The translations under genes and the position numbers were made by a program. The notes beneath the pieces are model-generated. The model had not been told where the DNA came from and ran no database searches. It saw only the letters and a list, made by a program, of their open reading frames with translations. From NCBI GenBank assembly GCA_034659015.1, contig JAYEGL010000014.1, positions 1 to 64,000 on the forward strand: DNA of 64,000 bases, written 5' to 3'. How positions within the stretch are numbered: the first letter of the stretch is position 1; each line of letters begins with the position of its first letter. Positions 19,473 to 28,108 of the stretch are shown piece by piece. The DNA is from Maricaulis sp034659015 (GTDB lineage: Bacteria; Pseudomonadota; Alphaproteobacteria; Caulobacterales; Maricaulaceae).

Positions 19473-21383
19473 ATGCGTCTTCGCAGCTTTCTGATCGGTA
19501 CGTCCTGCCTGGCCCTCATGGCCGCCTGCTCGCCTTCCGGCGAGACTCCGGAGGACACCGCCACGCCGGCCGGAACGGCCGCAACCGAGACCGCGCCGGC
19601 CACGGAGACGCAAGCCTCCGAACAGACCGAAACGGAACGCCTCTTCGCCTGGTTCGACGAACAGTTCCAGGAAGACCTCGACCGCTCGCCGCTGTTCAAG
19701 ACCTATCTGGGCATGATCGATCAGGATCTGGAGGCCTACGGTCAGTGGAACGACGTCTCCGAGGACCGCTACCGGGAAGACCTCCAGCGCGCGGCCGAGC
19801 GCATGCGCTACATGCGCGAGAATTTCGACTACGACGCGCTGAGCCATGAAGGCCAGGTCGCCTGGCGCTTTGCCGAATTCATCACCGCCAACGACGCCCA
19901 GCAGAGCGAGTTCTGGGATCACGGCTACATCTTCACCCAGTTCTTCGGTCCGCACACGCAGATGCCGACCGTGCTGATCGGCTATCACCGCATCGACAAT
20001 GTCGACCACGCCGAAGCCTATATCAGCCGGCTGAACGGGCTGGGCGACGTCATCGAGACCTACACCGCCCAGGCCGACGAACGCGCGCAGGCGGGCGTGC
20101 TCGCCCCCGCCTTTGCCTATCCCGTGGTAATCACGGCGGCGCGCCGCTTCATCACCGGCACCCCCTTCGACGACAGCGGCGCGGATAGCCCGCTGCTGGC
20201 CGACTTCCGCGGCAAGGTCGAAGCGCTGGATATCGAACAGGCCGAGAAGGACGATCTGATCGCCCGCGCTGCCGAGGCGCTGGAGACCGAAGTCGAGCCG
20301 GCCTACACGGCGCTGATCGAAACCATGGAAGCGCATGCCGAGATGGCCGGCGGGCGCAATCAGGGTGCCTGGTCGCTGCCGGAAGGCGAGAGCTTCTATC
20401 GCAGCCAGCTGGACAACTACACCACCCGCACCGACCTGTCGGCCGCGGACATCCACCAGACCGGCCTTGACGAGGTGGACCGCATCCATGGCGAGATGCG
20501 GGACATCATGGCCGAGGTCGGCTTCGAGGGCACGCTGCAGGATTTCTTCGAGCACCTGCGCACGGACGACCGGTTCTACTATCCCGACACGGATGAGGGC
20601 CGGCAGCAGTATCTCGACCAGGCGACCGGTTATGTCGATCACGTGATGGAGATCGCGCCGCAGTATTTCGACACCCTGCCCCGGGCCGATCTGGAGGTCC
20701 GCGCGGTGGAGGAATACCGTATCGAGACGGCCACCGGCGCCTTCTACGAAAGCGGATCGCTCGACGGCTCGCGTCCGGGCGCCTACTACGTGAACCTGGC
20801 CGACATGCGCGAGAACCCGATCTATCTGATCGAGACCCTCTCCTATCACGAGGGCGCGCCGGGCCACCATTTCCAGATCGCCCTCGCCCAGGAGCTGGAA
20901 GGCGTGCCGATGTTCCAGCGCCTGCAGGGTTATTCGGCCTTCTCCGAAGGCTGGGGCCTGTATGCGGAGAATCTTGGCAAGACGATGGGCGGCTTCACCG
21001 ATCCCTACCAGGATTTCGGCCGTCTCTCCTACGAGGTCTTCCGCGCCGCGCGCCTGGTTGTCGATACCGGCATGCACGCCATGGAATGGAGCGAACAGGA
21101 CGCGATCGATTACATGATCGCCAACACGCCCTTCCCGGAAGGCGATATCCGCAACGAGGTGCGCCGCTACATGGTCTGGCCGGGCCAGGCGGTGTCCTAC
21201 AAGATCGGCATGCTGACCATCCTGGAACTGCGCCAGCGGGCGATGGATGCGCTGGGCGACGACTTCGACTGGGGCGAGTTCCACGATGTGGTGCTGACCA
21301 ATGGCTCCATCCCGCTGACCCTGCTGGAACAGCTCGTCGAGGATTACATCGCCGAGAAGCAGGCCGAGACGGGCGAGGACTGA
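19473..21383 (+). CDS. DUF885 lipoprotein, putative peptidase (copy 1 of 3)
   Basis: A 636-residue protein with a lipoprotein signal (ALMAACSPSG, acylated Cys at about 19), an acidic/Thr-rich linker (about 25-50) and a long alpha-helical DUF885 domain. The family's conserved metal-type motif H459-E-G-x-P-G-H-H (SYHEGAPGHHFQ) is intact, together with LEVRAVEEYRIETATGAFYESGSLDGSRPG upstream (split across residues about 405-440). DUF885 proteins are predicted outer-membrane or periplasmic zinc peptidases; substrates are unknown. A gap of 167 bases with no clear terminator precedes copy 2. Confidence 0.85.
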   Translation: MRLRSFLIGTSCLALMAACSPSGETPEDTATPAGTAATETAPATETQASEQTETERLFAWFDEQFQEDLDRSPLFKTYLGMIDQDLEAYGQWNDVSEDRYREDLQRAAERMRYMRENFDYDALSHEGQVAWRFAEFITANDAQQSEFWDHGYIFTQFFGPHTQMPTVLIGYHRIDNVDHAEAYISRLNGLGDVIETYTAQADERAQAGVLAPAFAYPVVITAARRFITGTPFDDSGADSPLLADFRGKVEALDIEQAEKDDLIARAAEALETEVEPAYTALIETMEAHAEMAGGRNQGAWSLPEGESFYRSQLDNYTTRTDLSAADIHQTGLDEVDRIHGEMRDIMAEVGFEGTLQDFFEHLRTDDRFYYPDTDEGRQQYLDQATGYVDHVMEIAPQYFDTLPRADLEVRAVEEYRIETATGAFYESGSLDGSRPGAYYVNLADMRENPIYLIETLSYHEGAPGHHFQIALAQELEGVPMFQRLQGYSAFSEGWGLYAENLGKTMGGFTDPYQDFGRLSYEVFRAARLVVDTGMHAMEWSEQDAIDYMIANTPFPEGDIRNEVRRYMVWPGQAVSYKIGMLTILELRQRAMDALGDDFDWGEFHDVVLTNGSIPLTLLEQLVEDYIAEKQAETGED

Positions 21384-21550
21384 GCCTTCGCCCGGCACAC
21401 GCCGGCGTTTGACATTCCGCCCCGGACCCGGGCTATCCTCCCGGCCGTGGGGTAATTCCGGACAGCCGCTGCACCCGTGCAGCGGCTGCCTTCCGTTGGA
21501 CGCCGGCCTTTGCGCTCCCGCGCCTCGGGCCGGCCTGGGGAGTTGAAGAC

Positions 21551-23449
21551 ATGTACAAATCCATCCGTTCGCCGCTGGCCGTTTCGCTGCTGGCCCTGGT
21601 CGCCGCCTGTTCCCAGCCGGAGACCGGCGACGAGGCCGCGCTTTCGCAGGACACGGCACCCGCCGCGTCGCAGCAGGAGGCGGCCTCCGCCTCCGAGCAG
21701 ACCGAGAGCGAGCGCCTCTACGCCTGGTTCGACGCGCTCTTCCAGGCCGACCTCGCCCGCTCGCCGCAGAGTCAGACCGCGCTGGGACAGGTCGACGATC
21801 TGGACGCCTATGGCCGCTGGGATCCGGTGAGCGAGGAAGCCGCCGCCGCCGACCAGGAACGCCGCCTCGAACGGCTGGACTATCTGCGGGAGAATTTCGA
21901 CCCGGACACGCTGAACGGCGATGCCCGCGTCTCCTACCTGGTGTTCGAATACCTGCAGGAAACCGGAATCCGGCAATACGAGTACCGCGACCAGGGCTAT
22001 GTCTTCACCCAGATGTTCGGTCCGCATACCGGCATGCCCACCCTGCTGATCAGCCAGCACCGGGTCGCGACGCCCGAGCACGCCGAAGCCTATGTCCAGC
22101 GCCTGGAGCGCATGGCGCCGGTCATCGACACGCTGATCGAACGGGCCGATGCGCGCGCGCAGGCCGGCGTCATCCCGCCGCGCTTCGCCTTCGATTATCT
22201 GATCGGCAATACCGGCGCGATCGTCAGCGGCGCCCCCTTCGACGACAGCGAGGAACCCTCGCCGCTGCTGGCCGACTTCACCGCCAAGGTCGACGCGCTC
22301 GAGATCGACGACGCGCAGAAGGACGATCTGATCGCGCGCGCCACCGCCGCGCTGGAAACCTCGGTGGGCCCGGCCTACGACCGGCTCGTCGCCATGTTCG
22401 AGCGGCACCGGGAGATGGCCGACACGCACGACGGCGCCTGGAAACTGCCCGAGGGCGAGGCCTATTACGAGAGCCAGCTGGCCACCTTCACGACGATCCC
22501 GGATCTCTCGCCGCAGGAGATCCACGATATCGGCCTGTCCGAAATCGATCGCATCCATGGCGAGATGGAAGGCATCATGGAGGAGGTCGGCTTCGAGGGC
22601 ACGCTGGCCGAATTCTTCGAATTCATGCGCACCGACGAGCAGTTCTACTATCCCAGCACCGACGCGGGCCGCGCCCGTTACATCGAGGAGGTCAACACGG
22701 TCTTCGACAATGTGCGCGACGTGCTGCCCGACTATTTCGGCGTCATGCCGGAAGCCCCGCTCGTCGTGCGCGAGGTCGAGCCCTTCCGCGCCGCCGGCTC
22801 GCCGAGCGCCTTCTACAATTCGCCCAGCCTGGACGGCTCGCGGCCCGGCATCTTCTACGCCAACACGCTGAACATGCGGAACCTGCCAGTCTACCAGATG
22901 GAGACGCTGGCCTATCACGAAGGCATTCCGGGCCACCACTTCCAGCTCACCCTGGCCCAGGAGCGCGAGGGCACGCCGATGTTCCAGCGCCTGCTCTACC
23001 TGCCGGCGTTCGGCGAGGGCTGGGCGCTCTATGCGGAGAGCTTGGGCAAGGAGATGGGCATGTTCACCGATCCCTACCAGGATTTCGGCCGTCTCGCCTA
23101 CGAATTGTGGCGCGCCGGACGTCTGGTGGTGGACACGGGCCTGCACTACCTGCAATGGTCGCGCGAGGACGCGATCGAGTACCTGACGGAAAACACCTCC
23201 TTCACCGAGGAGGAGATCGTGCGCGAGGTCGAGCGCTACATCGTCTGGCCCGGCCAGGCGACGGCATACAAGATCGGCCAGATGCGCATTCGCGACCTGC
23301 GCGACTATGCCCGGGAGGAGCTCGGCGAGGACTTCGACTGGGGCGAATTCCACGATGTGGTGCTGACCAATGGCTCGCTGCCGCTGCCGGTGCTGACCGA
23401 GCTCGTCAATGATTACGTGGCCGAGACGCGCGGCGACAGCGAAGAGTGA
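21551..23449 (+). CDS. DUF885 lipoprotein, putative peptidase (copy 2 of 3)
   Basis: A 632-residue paralogue of the preceding gene, with the same plan: lipobox (LALVAACSQPE), a low-complexity Ala/Glu linker, the helical DUF885 domain and the motif H456-E-G-I-P-G-H-H. It is followed directly by copy 3: the next ATG lies 12 bases after the stop, so copies 2 and 3 are one transcription unit. The upstream gap (21384-21550) contains only a GC-rich stretch with a short hairpin (GCAGCGGCTGC near 21470-21490). Confidence 0.85.
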   Translation: MYKSIRSPLAVSLLALVAACSQPETGDEAALSQDTAPAASQQEAASASEQTESERLYAWFDALFQADLARSPQSQTALGQVDDLDAYGRWDPVSEEAAAADQERRLERLDYLRENFDPDTLNGDARVSYLVFEYLQETGIRQYEYRDQGYVFTQMFGPHTGMPTLLISQHRVATPEHAEAYVQRLERMAPVIDTLIERADARAQAGVIPPRFAFDYLIGNTGAIVSGAPFDDSEEPSPLLADFTAKVDALEIDDAQKDDLIARATAALETSVGPAYDRLVAMFERHREMADTHDGAWKLPEGEAYYESQLATFTTIPDLSPQEIHDIGLSEIDRIHGEMEGIMEEVGFEGTLAEFFEFMRTDEQFYYPSTDAGRARYIEEVNTVFDNVRDVLPDYFGVMPEAPLVVREVEPFRAAGSPSAFYNSPSLDGSRPGIFYANTLNMRNLPVYQMETLAYHEGIPGHHFQLTLAQEREGTPMFQRLLYLPAFGEGWALYAESLGKEMGMFTDPYQDFGRLAYELWRAGRLVVDTGLHYLQWSREDAIEYLTENTSFTEEEIVREVERYIVWPGQATAYKIGQMRIRDLRDYAREELGEDFDWGEFHDVVLTNGSLPLPVLTELVNDYVAETRGDSEE

Positions 23450-23460
23450 TGAGGACCGAG

Positions 23461-25377
23461 ATGAAAACGACCATGACCGTCAAACCCTGGCTCGCGGGCG
23501 TTTCCGCGCTGGCCCTTCTGGCCGCCTGTGCCCCGGCGGGCGAGGAGAACGCGGCCGACACGGCGACGGCGCCGGCCTCCGGACAGGCGGCGGGCGAAAC
23601 TCCGGCGAACGACACCGCCGCCGAGGCTCCCGAAACCGAGAGCGACCGCCTCAATGCCTGGTTCGACCAGGTCTTCGAGGAGACGCTGGCGCGTTATCCG
23701 ATGTACCAGACCTATCTGGGCCGGAAGACGGATTACGACCAGTGGAACGACGCCTCGCCGGAATACGCACGCGAGACCTACGAGATCGGACGCGCCAATC
23801 TGGAGTACATGCGCGAGACCTTCGATTTCGACGCGCTGGACGACAGCGCCCGGCTCTCCTGGCGCCTGTTCGAATACGATGCCGAGCGCGAGGAAGCCGG
23901 CTGGCGCTGGCGCGATCACGGCTACACCTTCACGCCGCGCTCGGGTCCGCACATGAATGCACCCTCCTTCCTGATCAACAATCACCGCGTCGATACGGTG
24001 GAGGATGCCGAGGCCTATATCGCACGCCTGCGCAATCTGGGCGGCTATCTCGACCAGAACATCGCCAATTCGCGGCGCTCCCACGAGATGGGAATCCAGA
24101 CGCCGCAATGGACCTACGAGCCGATGATCGCCACGGCGCGCAACGTGATCGCCGGCGCCCCCTTCGACGAGAGCGGCGAGGTCAGCCCAATCCTGGCGGA
24201 TTTCCGCGACAAGGTCGGCGGCCTGGAGCTTTCAGAGGAAGAGACAGACCGCCTCGTCGCCGAAGCCGAGGCCGCGCTGACCGAGGTCGTCGAGCCGGCC
24301 TATGAACGCGTCATCGCCCTGTTCGAGGAGCAGGCGGAGACCGCCTCCACAGACGACGGCGTCTGGAAACACCCCGATGGCGGCGAATTCTACAACTATC
24401 TGCTCAACAACTACACGACGATGGATCTGTCAGCCGAGGAGATCCACCAGCTCGGCCTGCAGGAAGTCGAGCGCATCCATGGCGAGATGCGGGCCATCAT
24501 GGACGAGGTCGAATTCGAAGGTTCCCTGGCCGAATTCTTCGACTTCATGCGCACCGACGAGCAGTTCTACTATCCCAACACGGATGAAGGCCGCGAGGAC
24601 TATCTCGCCGACGCCACCGCGCTGATCGACACGATGCGCGAGACACTGCCGGACATGTTCAACACCTTCCCGGAAGCGGAAATGGAAGTGCGCCGCGTGG
24701 AACCCTTCCGCGAGGACAGTGCCGGCAAGGCCTTCTACCAGCGTCCCGCGCCGAACGGCACGCGCCCGGGCGTCTACTACGCCAATCTGCGCGACATGGC
24801 CGACATGCCGACCTACCAGATGGAGGCGCTGGCCTATCACGAGGGCATCCCGGGCCACCACATGCAGCTGGCCATCATGCAGGAGCTGGACGATGTGCCG
24901 GCCTTCCGGCGCTTCGGCGGCTACACCGCCTATACCGAGGGCTGGGGTCTCTATTCGGAGTATTTCCCCAAGGAGTTCGGCTTCTATTCCGACCCCTATT
25001 CCGACTTCGGCCGCCTGGCCATGGAGCTGTGGCGCGCCTGCCGCCTCGTCGTCGATACCGGCATCCACTATCACCAGTGGAGCCGCCAGGAGACCATCGA
25101 CTACCTGCTGGAGAACACACCCAATCCGGAAGGCGATGTGCGCAACGCCATCGACCGCTATATCGTCTATCCGGGCCAGGCGACGGCCTACAAGATCGGC
25201 ATGCTGGAAATCCTGCGCCTGCGCGGCGTGGCCGAGGAGGCGCTCGGCGAGGCCTACGACATCCGCGACTATCACGACGTGATCCTCACCCAGGGCGCCA
25301 TGCCGCTGGCCGTGCTGGAGGAGCAGGTCGAGGCCTATATCGCGGAAACGCAGGCGCAAGACAGCGACGCCCCGTAA
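23461..25377 (+). CDS. DUF885 lipoprotein, putative peptidase (copy 3 of 3)
   Basis: A 638-residue third paralogue with lipobox (LALLAACAPAG) and the motif H460-E-G-I-P-G-H-H. It differs from copies 1 and 2 in the region before the motif (EDSAGKAFYQRPAPNGTRPG). The ATG at 23461 is chosen because GAGG lies six bases upstream and it gives a compact signal sequence; GTG 23446 and ATG 23449 in the same frame would overlap the previous stop. It ends the three-gene array. Confidence 0.85.
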   Translation: MKTTMTVKPWLAGVSALALLAACAPAGEENAADTATAPASGQAAGETPANDTAAEAPETESDRLNAWFDQVFEETLARYPMYQTYLGRKTDYDQWNDASPEYARETYEIGRANLEYMRETFDFDALDDSARLSWRLFEYDAEREEAGWRWRDHGYTFTPRSGPHMNAPSFLINNHRVDTVEDAEAYIARLRNLGGYLDQNIANSRRSHEMGIQTPQWTYEPMIATARNVIAGAPFDESGEVSPILADFRDKVGGLELSEEETDRLVAEAEAALTEVVEPAYERVIALFEEQAETASTDDGVWKHPDGGEFYNYLLNNYTTMDLSAEEIHQLGLQEVERIHGEMRAIMDEVEFEGSLAEFFDFMRTDEQFYYPNTDEGREDYLADATALIDTMRETLPDMFNTFPEAEMEVRRVEPFREDSAGKAFYQRPAPNGTRPGVYYANLRDMADMPTYQMEALAYHEGIPGHHMQLAIMQELDDVPAFRRFGGYTAYTEGWGLYSEYFPKEFGFYSDPYSDFGRLAMELWRACRLVVDTGIHYHQWSRQETIDYLLENTPNPEGDVRNAIDRYIVYPGQATAYKIGMLEILRLRGVAEEALGEAYDIRDYHDVILTQGAMPLAVLEEQVEAYIAETQAQDSDAP

Positions 25378-25387
25378 CTCCGCCCTT

Positions 25388-25426
25388 GCATTTCCCCCAC
25401 AAAAAAATAGTTTGTGGGGGAAATGC
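25388..25426. repeat. Perfect 16-base inverted repeat (hairpin) before the nucleotidyltransferase gene
   Basis: Arms at 25388-25403 and 25411-25426 are exact reverse complements (GCATTTCCCCCACAAA), separated by seven A/T-rich bases. No T-run follows on the plus strand, and the right arm ends where the ribosome site AGGA of the next gene (25427-25430) begins. It could be a terminator for the DUF885 operon, an operator, or an RNA hairpin regulating the nucleotidyltransferase. Confidence 0.8.
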
Positions 25427-25436
25427 AGGATAGCCG

Positions 25437-26441
25437 ATGATCAGCCCGCTCCCGATCGACATACAGACGGCCTACCAGAACCTGCTCGACCGGCACCGAC
25501 GGCAACCTCCGGTGTCGATCGGCGGCAGCCTGCTGAAGAAGGCCAAGTCCGGGCGGGACTACTGGATCGCCCGTCGCCGGATCGGAAGCCGCACATTCGA
25601 CGAACAGGTCGGACCGGACACGCCCGAAATCCGCGCGAAGGTCGATCGGGCCCGCAAGGAACAGGCGGCGCTTCAGGAGTGGGAACAGGTCGAGGCGTCC
25701 CTTGTTGCACAGCTGCGCGCTGCGGGCGCGCGCACGCTGGACATGCAGACCGGCAAGCTCCTCAACGCCATCGCCAGAAGCGGCTTTTTCCGGGCCGGCG
25801 GTATTCTGGCCGGCACGCATGCCTTTGCGCTCTACGAGCTCGAGCTCGGCGTCCGCTTCGAGATGTCGATGGTCCGCACCGAGGACATCGACATCCTGGC
25901 GGCGCGCGGCATCTCCATCGCGACAACCGGCAAAACCGAGACCCTGTCGGGCCTGTTCGGAGAGCTCGGCCTGACGCCGGTCGGTGGCGCCGGCGATGCG
26001 AGCCCGGTCAGCTGGCAAACCTCACAGGGCAAACCGGTCGATATTCTCACGCCGCGCCGTCGCGGCGGACAGGACATTGTGCGTCACGAAAAACTCGGCG
26101 TGCACGCACAGGCGCTGCCATACATCGAATTTGCCATGGAGGCTCCCGTCGAAGCCGTTGCGCTCTACAGGAGCGGCATCCTTGTGCGCATTCCCTCGCC
26201 GGAGCGATATGCGATCCACAAGCTGATCGTGGCCTCGCTGCGCCAGGGCACGCACCGCGCAAAATCGGCCAAGGATCTGGCCCAGGCGGCCGCCCTGATC
26301 GAAGTCCTGATGGAACAACGTCCTTACGAACTTGAAATCGCCTTCAAGGACGCGGTCGATCGCGGCAAGAACTGGCAAAAGGCGATCGAAACCTCTCTGA
26401 AGGTGCGTCCCGACATCAAGGCAAACCTCGAGGCGCTTTAG
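25437..26441 (+). CDS. Nucleotidyltransferase-fold protein, GSU2403/NTP_transf_8 type
   Basis: A 334-residue soluble protein. Features seen: 'NAIARSGFFRAGGILAGTHAFALYELELGV' (G[GT]xxF-like start of a nucleotidyltransferase core), 'RTEDIDILAARG' (the DxD-like acidic pair) and a C-terminal helical domain (RYAIHKLIVASLRQGTHRAKSAKDLAQAAALIEVL) resembling that of AbiEii/MNT-type proteins. This fits the GSU2403-family nucleotidyltransferase-fold proteins. No partner antitoxin gene is adjacent. It sits between a DUF885 array and flagellar genes, foreign to both, and is preceded by a perfect hairpin. Function unknown; a defence or toxin role is possible but unproven. Confidence 0.7.
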   Translation: MISPLPIDIQTAYQNLLDRHRRQPPVSIGGSLLKKAKSGRDYWIARRRIGSRTFDEQVGPDTPEIRAKVDRARKEQAALQEWEQVEASLVAQLRAAGARTLDMQTGKLLNAIARSGFFRAGGILAGTHAFALYELELGVRFEMSMVRTEDIDILAARGISIATTGKTETLSGLFGELGLTPVGGAGDASPVSWQTSQGKPVDILTPRRRGGQDIVRHEKLGVHAQALPYIEFAMEAPVEAVALYRSGILVRIPSPERYAIHKLIVASLRQGTHRAKSAKDLAQAAALIEVLMEQRPYELEIAFKDAVDRGKNWQKAIETSLKVRPDIKANLEAL

Positions 26442-26444
26442 CCC

Positions 26445-26759
26445 TCAGATCGGCATGCGCAGGATTTCCTGGTAGGCGCGGACCACCTCGTCGCGTACCG
26501 CGACGACGGTTTCCAGCGAGATCTCCGCCGCGGAGACGGCCGTGACCACATCGAGCAGTTCGGCGTCGCCGGCGGCGGCCGCGGCGGTCATCTGTTCGGC
26601 ATTGGCCAGCGCGCCGGACGTGTCGGCAATGGCGCTGGAGACCATGTTGCCGAAGTCGAGCGACGGGGTCTGCTCGGCTTCCTTGACGCCACCGGTCGAC
26701 TGCTGCGCGGCGCGAACGGCGGCCTGGTAGGCCTGAACGGCGGAAAGATCGGCGGCCAT
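26445..26759 (-). CDS. fliE: Flagellar hook-basal body protein FliE
   Basis: A 104-residue protein linking the MS ring and the rod. It shows the FliE pattern: Ala/Gln-rich N-terminus, then 'DFGNMVSSAIADTSGALANAEQMTAAAAAGDAELLDVVTAVSAAEISLETVVAVRDEVVRAYQEILRMPI' (C-terminal EILRMPI is diagnostic). Last gene of the flgB-flgC-fliE operon; 35 bases after flgC. Confidence 0.95.
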   Translation of the reverse strand: MAADLSAVQAYQAAVRAAQQSTGGVKEAEQTPSLDFGNMVSSAIADTSGALANAEQMTAAAAAGDAELLDVVTAVSAAEISLETVVAVRDEVVRAYQEILRMPI

Positions 26760-26794
26760 GTCTTACATCCTCATTCTGAGAGCGGCGCGCTTTT

Positions 26795-27208
26795 CTAGCG
26801 GCGCAGCAGGTCCAGCGTGCGTTCCTGCATCCGCCGGCTGTTTTCGATCATGTTGAGATTGGCTTCGTAGGAGCGCATCGCCTCGCGCATGTCCATCATC
26901 TCCACCAGGGTCTGGACATTGGAGGTTCGCACATAGCCGGCCTCGTCCGCAGCCGGATGGCCCGGATCGAACTCCAGGGTGAACTCGGTCTGGTCGTAGG
27001 CCACGTCGGACATGCGCACCGCGTTGACCCCGGTTGCCCGGTCGAGCTCCTGCTGGAAGATCGGGATCTGACGGCGATACGGGTCGCCGCCCGGTTCGCG
27101 CGCCGTGGAATCCGCGTTGGCAATGTTTTCCGAGATAATGCGCATGCGCGCCGCCTGGGCCCGCAGGCCGGCGGCCGAAATCGACATCGAGTCGGAGGCG
27201 TCGCTCAT
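26795..27208 (-). CDS. flgC: Flagellar proximal rod protein FlgC
   Basis: A 137-residue rod protein with the N-terminal rod/hook signature (SISAAGLRAQAARMRIISENIANADST) and the C-terminal FlgC ending (VQTLVEMMDMREAMRSYEANLNMIENSRRMQERTLDLL, split here). It is exported by the flagellar type III system and assembles into the proximal rod. Second gene of its operon. Confidence 0.96.
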   Translation of the reverse strand: MSDASDSMSISAAGLRAQAARMRIISENIANADSTAREPGGDPYRRQIPIFQQELDRATGVNAVRMSDVAYDQTEFTLEFDPGHPAADEAGYVRTSNVQTLVEMMDMREAMRSYEANLNMIENSRRMQERTLDLLRR

Positions 27209-27223
27209 CCTTCAGCTCCTCGC

Positions 27224-27667
27224 TTAGCGGGCCGGCGGCTTGATTGCCATGCGGATCAGCCCCAGGCTTTTCTGGTACAGGGTCAGCGCGCTCTCGTACT
27301 GCATGCGCGTTTCCTGGGCCCGGACCATCTGTTCTTCCAGAACGACGGAATTGCCGTTGATCGTGGTCTCGCTGTCCGGCGCATCGGTCGCGTCCCACTG
27401 GCGCGAGCTGCCGCCGGCACCGGCCGAGCCGGACATGTGACCGTCTTCCGTCGCGATCATGCGCACACGCGACGGGCCGTTGCCGGCCTCGTAGCCGCGC
27501 ATCTGGCGCTGCACGGCGCGATTGAATTCGCTCTCGTCGAGATCCTTCGCGGTGTAGCCCGGCGTGTTCGCATGGGCCACGTTTTCCGAGATCACCCGCT
27601 GGCGCTCGGAGTTGAAGCTCATCGACTGTCGCAGAAGTGCCAGGACCGACACGTCATCGGGTCGCAT
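27224..27667 (-). CDS. flgB: Flagellar proximal rod protein FlgB
   Basis: A 147-residue rod protein with the FlgB N-terminus (LALLRQSMSFNSERQRVISENVAHANTPGY motif; split across residues 7-36) and the C-terminal region MVRAQETRMQYESALTLYQKSLGLIRMAI. First gene of flgB-flgC-fliE. A perfect CtrA box lies 46 bases upstream, shared with the divergent fliO. Confidence 0.96.
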   Translation of the reverse strand: MRPDDVSVLALLRQSMSFNSERQRVISENVAHANTPGYTAKDLDESEFNRAVQRQMRGYEAGNGPSRVRMIATEDGHMSGSAGAGGSSRQWDATDAPDSETTINGNSVVLEEQMVRAQETRMQYESALTLYQKSLGLIRMAIKPPAR

Positions 27668-27712
27668 GCGCGAATCCCCTTCTCTACCGGTAACGAAGGT
27701 CGGCCCTCACAG

Positions 27713-27729
27713 TTAACGCCGGTTTAACC
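27713..27729. promoter_or_regulatory. CtrA box between flgB and fliO
   Basis: TTAA-CGCCGGT-TTAACC: two TTAA half-sites with exactly the seven-base spacer of the Caulobacter CtrA consensus. It stands 46 bases from the flgB start and 44 bases from the fliO start, so both divergent early flagellar units can be controlled by it. Confidence 0.85.
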
Positions 27730-27772
27730 GCATCACCGGACAAGCGGGTAATCTCTTATGAGGCTTGGCCCG

Positions 27773-28108
27773 ATGACCGACATCGTCGACTGGACCCACT
27801 ACTTCTTCGCCGTTTCGGTGCTCGCTGTCCTGGTCGGAGCGCTGGGTCTGTTCGGCTATGCCGTGCGCAAGGGCTGGATCCTGCAGAACGTGACCGGGTT
27901 TTCCGGCTTTATGCCGGCCCGCGAACGGCGGCTCCAGCTCAAGGAAACCCTGGTCATCGATCCGCGTCGCCGCCTGGTCATCCTCCAGGCCGACGCCACG
28001 GAGCACGTCGTGCTCCTCGGTGCGGAGGCGGAAACCGTGCTGGCCAGCCATCCTGCTCCGCCCGCACCGGCCGGGCAGACCGCGACAGCCGGGGAGGCGG
28101 CATCATGA
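27773..28108 (+). CDS. fliO: Flagellar biosynthesis protein FliO
   Basis: A short FliO-like protein (111 residues from this start; 116 from the upstream ATG at 27758). One membrane helix lies at about 10-30 (HYFFAVSVLAVLVGALGLFGYAV), followed by a cytoplasmic domain RLQLKETLVIDPRRRLVILQADATEHVVLLG that matches the FliO/FliZ family. It assists FliP assembly in the export gate. The ATG at 27773 has GAGG nine bases upstream. Its stop overlaps the fliP start by four bases. Confidence 0.85.
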   Translation: MTDIVDWTHYFFAVSVLAVLVGALGLFGYAVRKGWILQNVTGFSGFMPARERRLQLKETLVIDPRRRLVILQADATEHVVLLGAEAETVLASHPAPPAPAGQTATAGEAAS

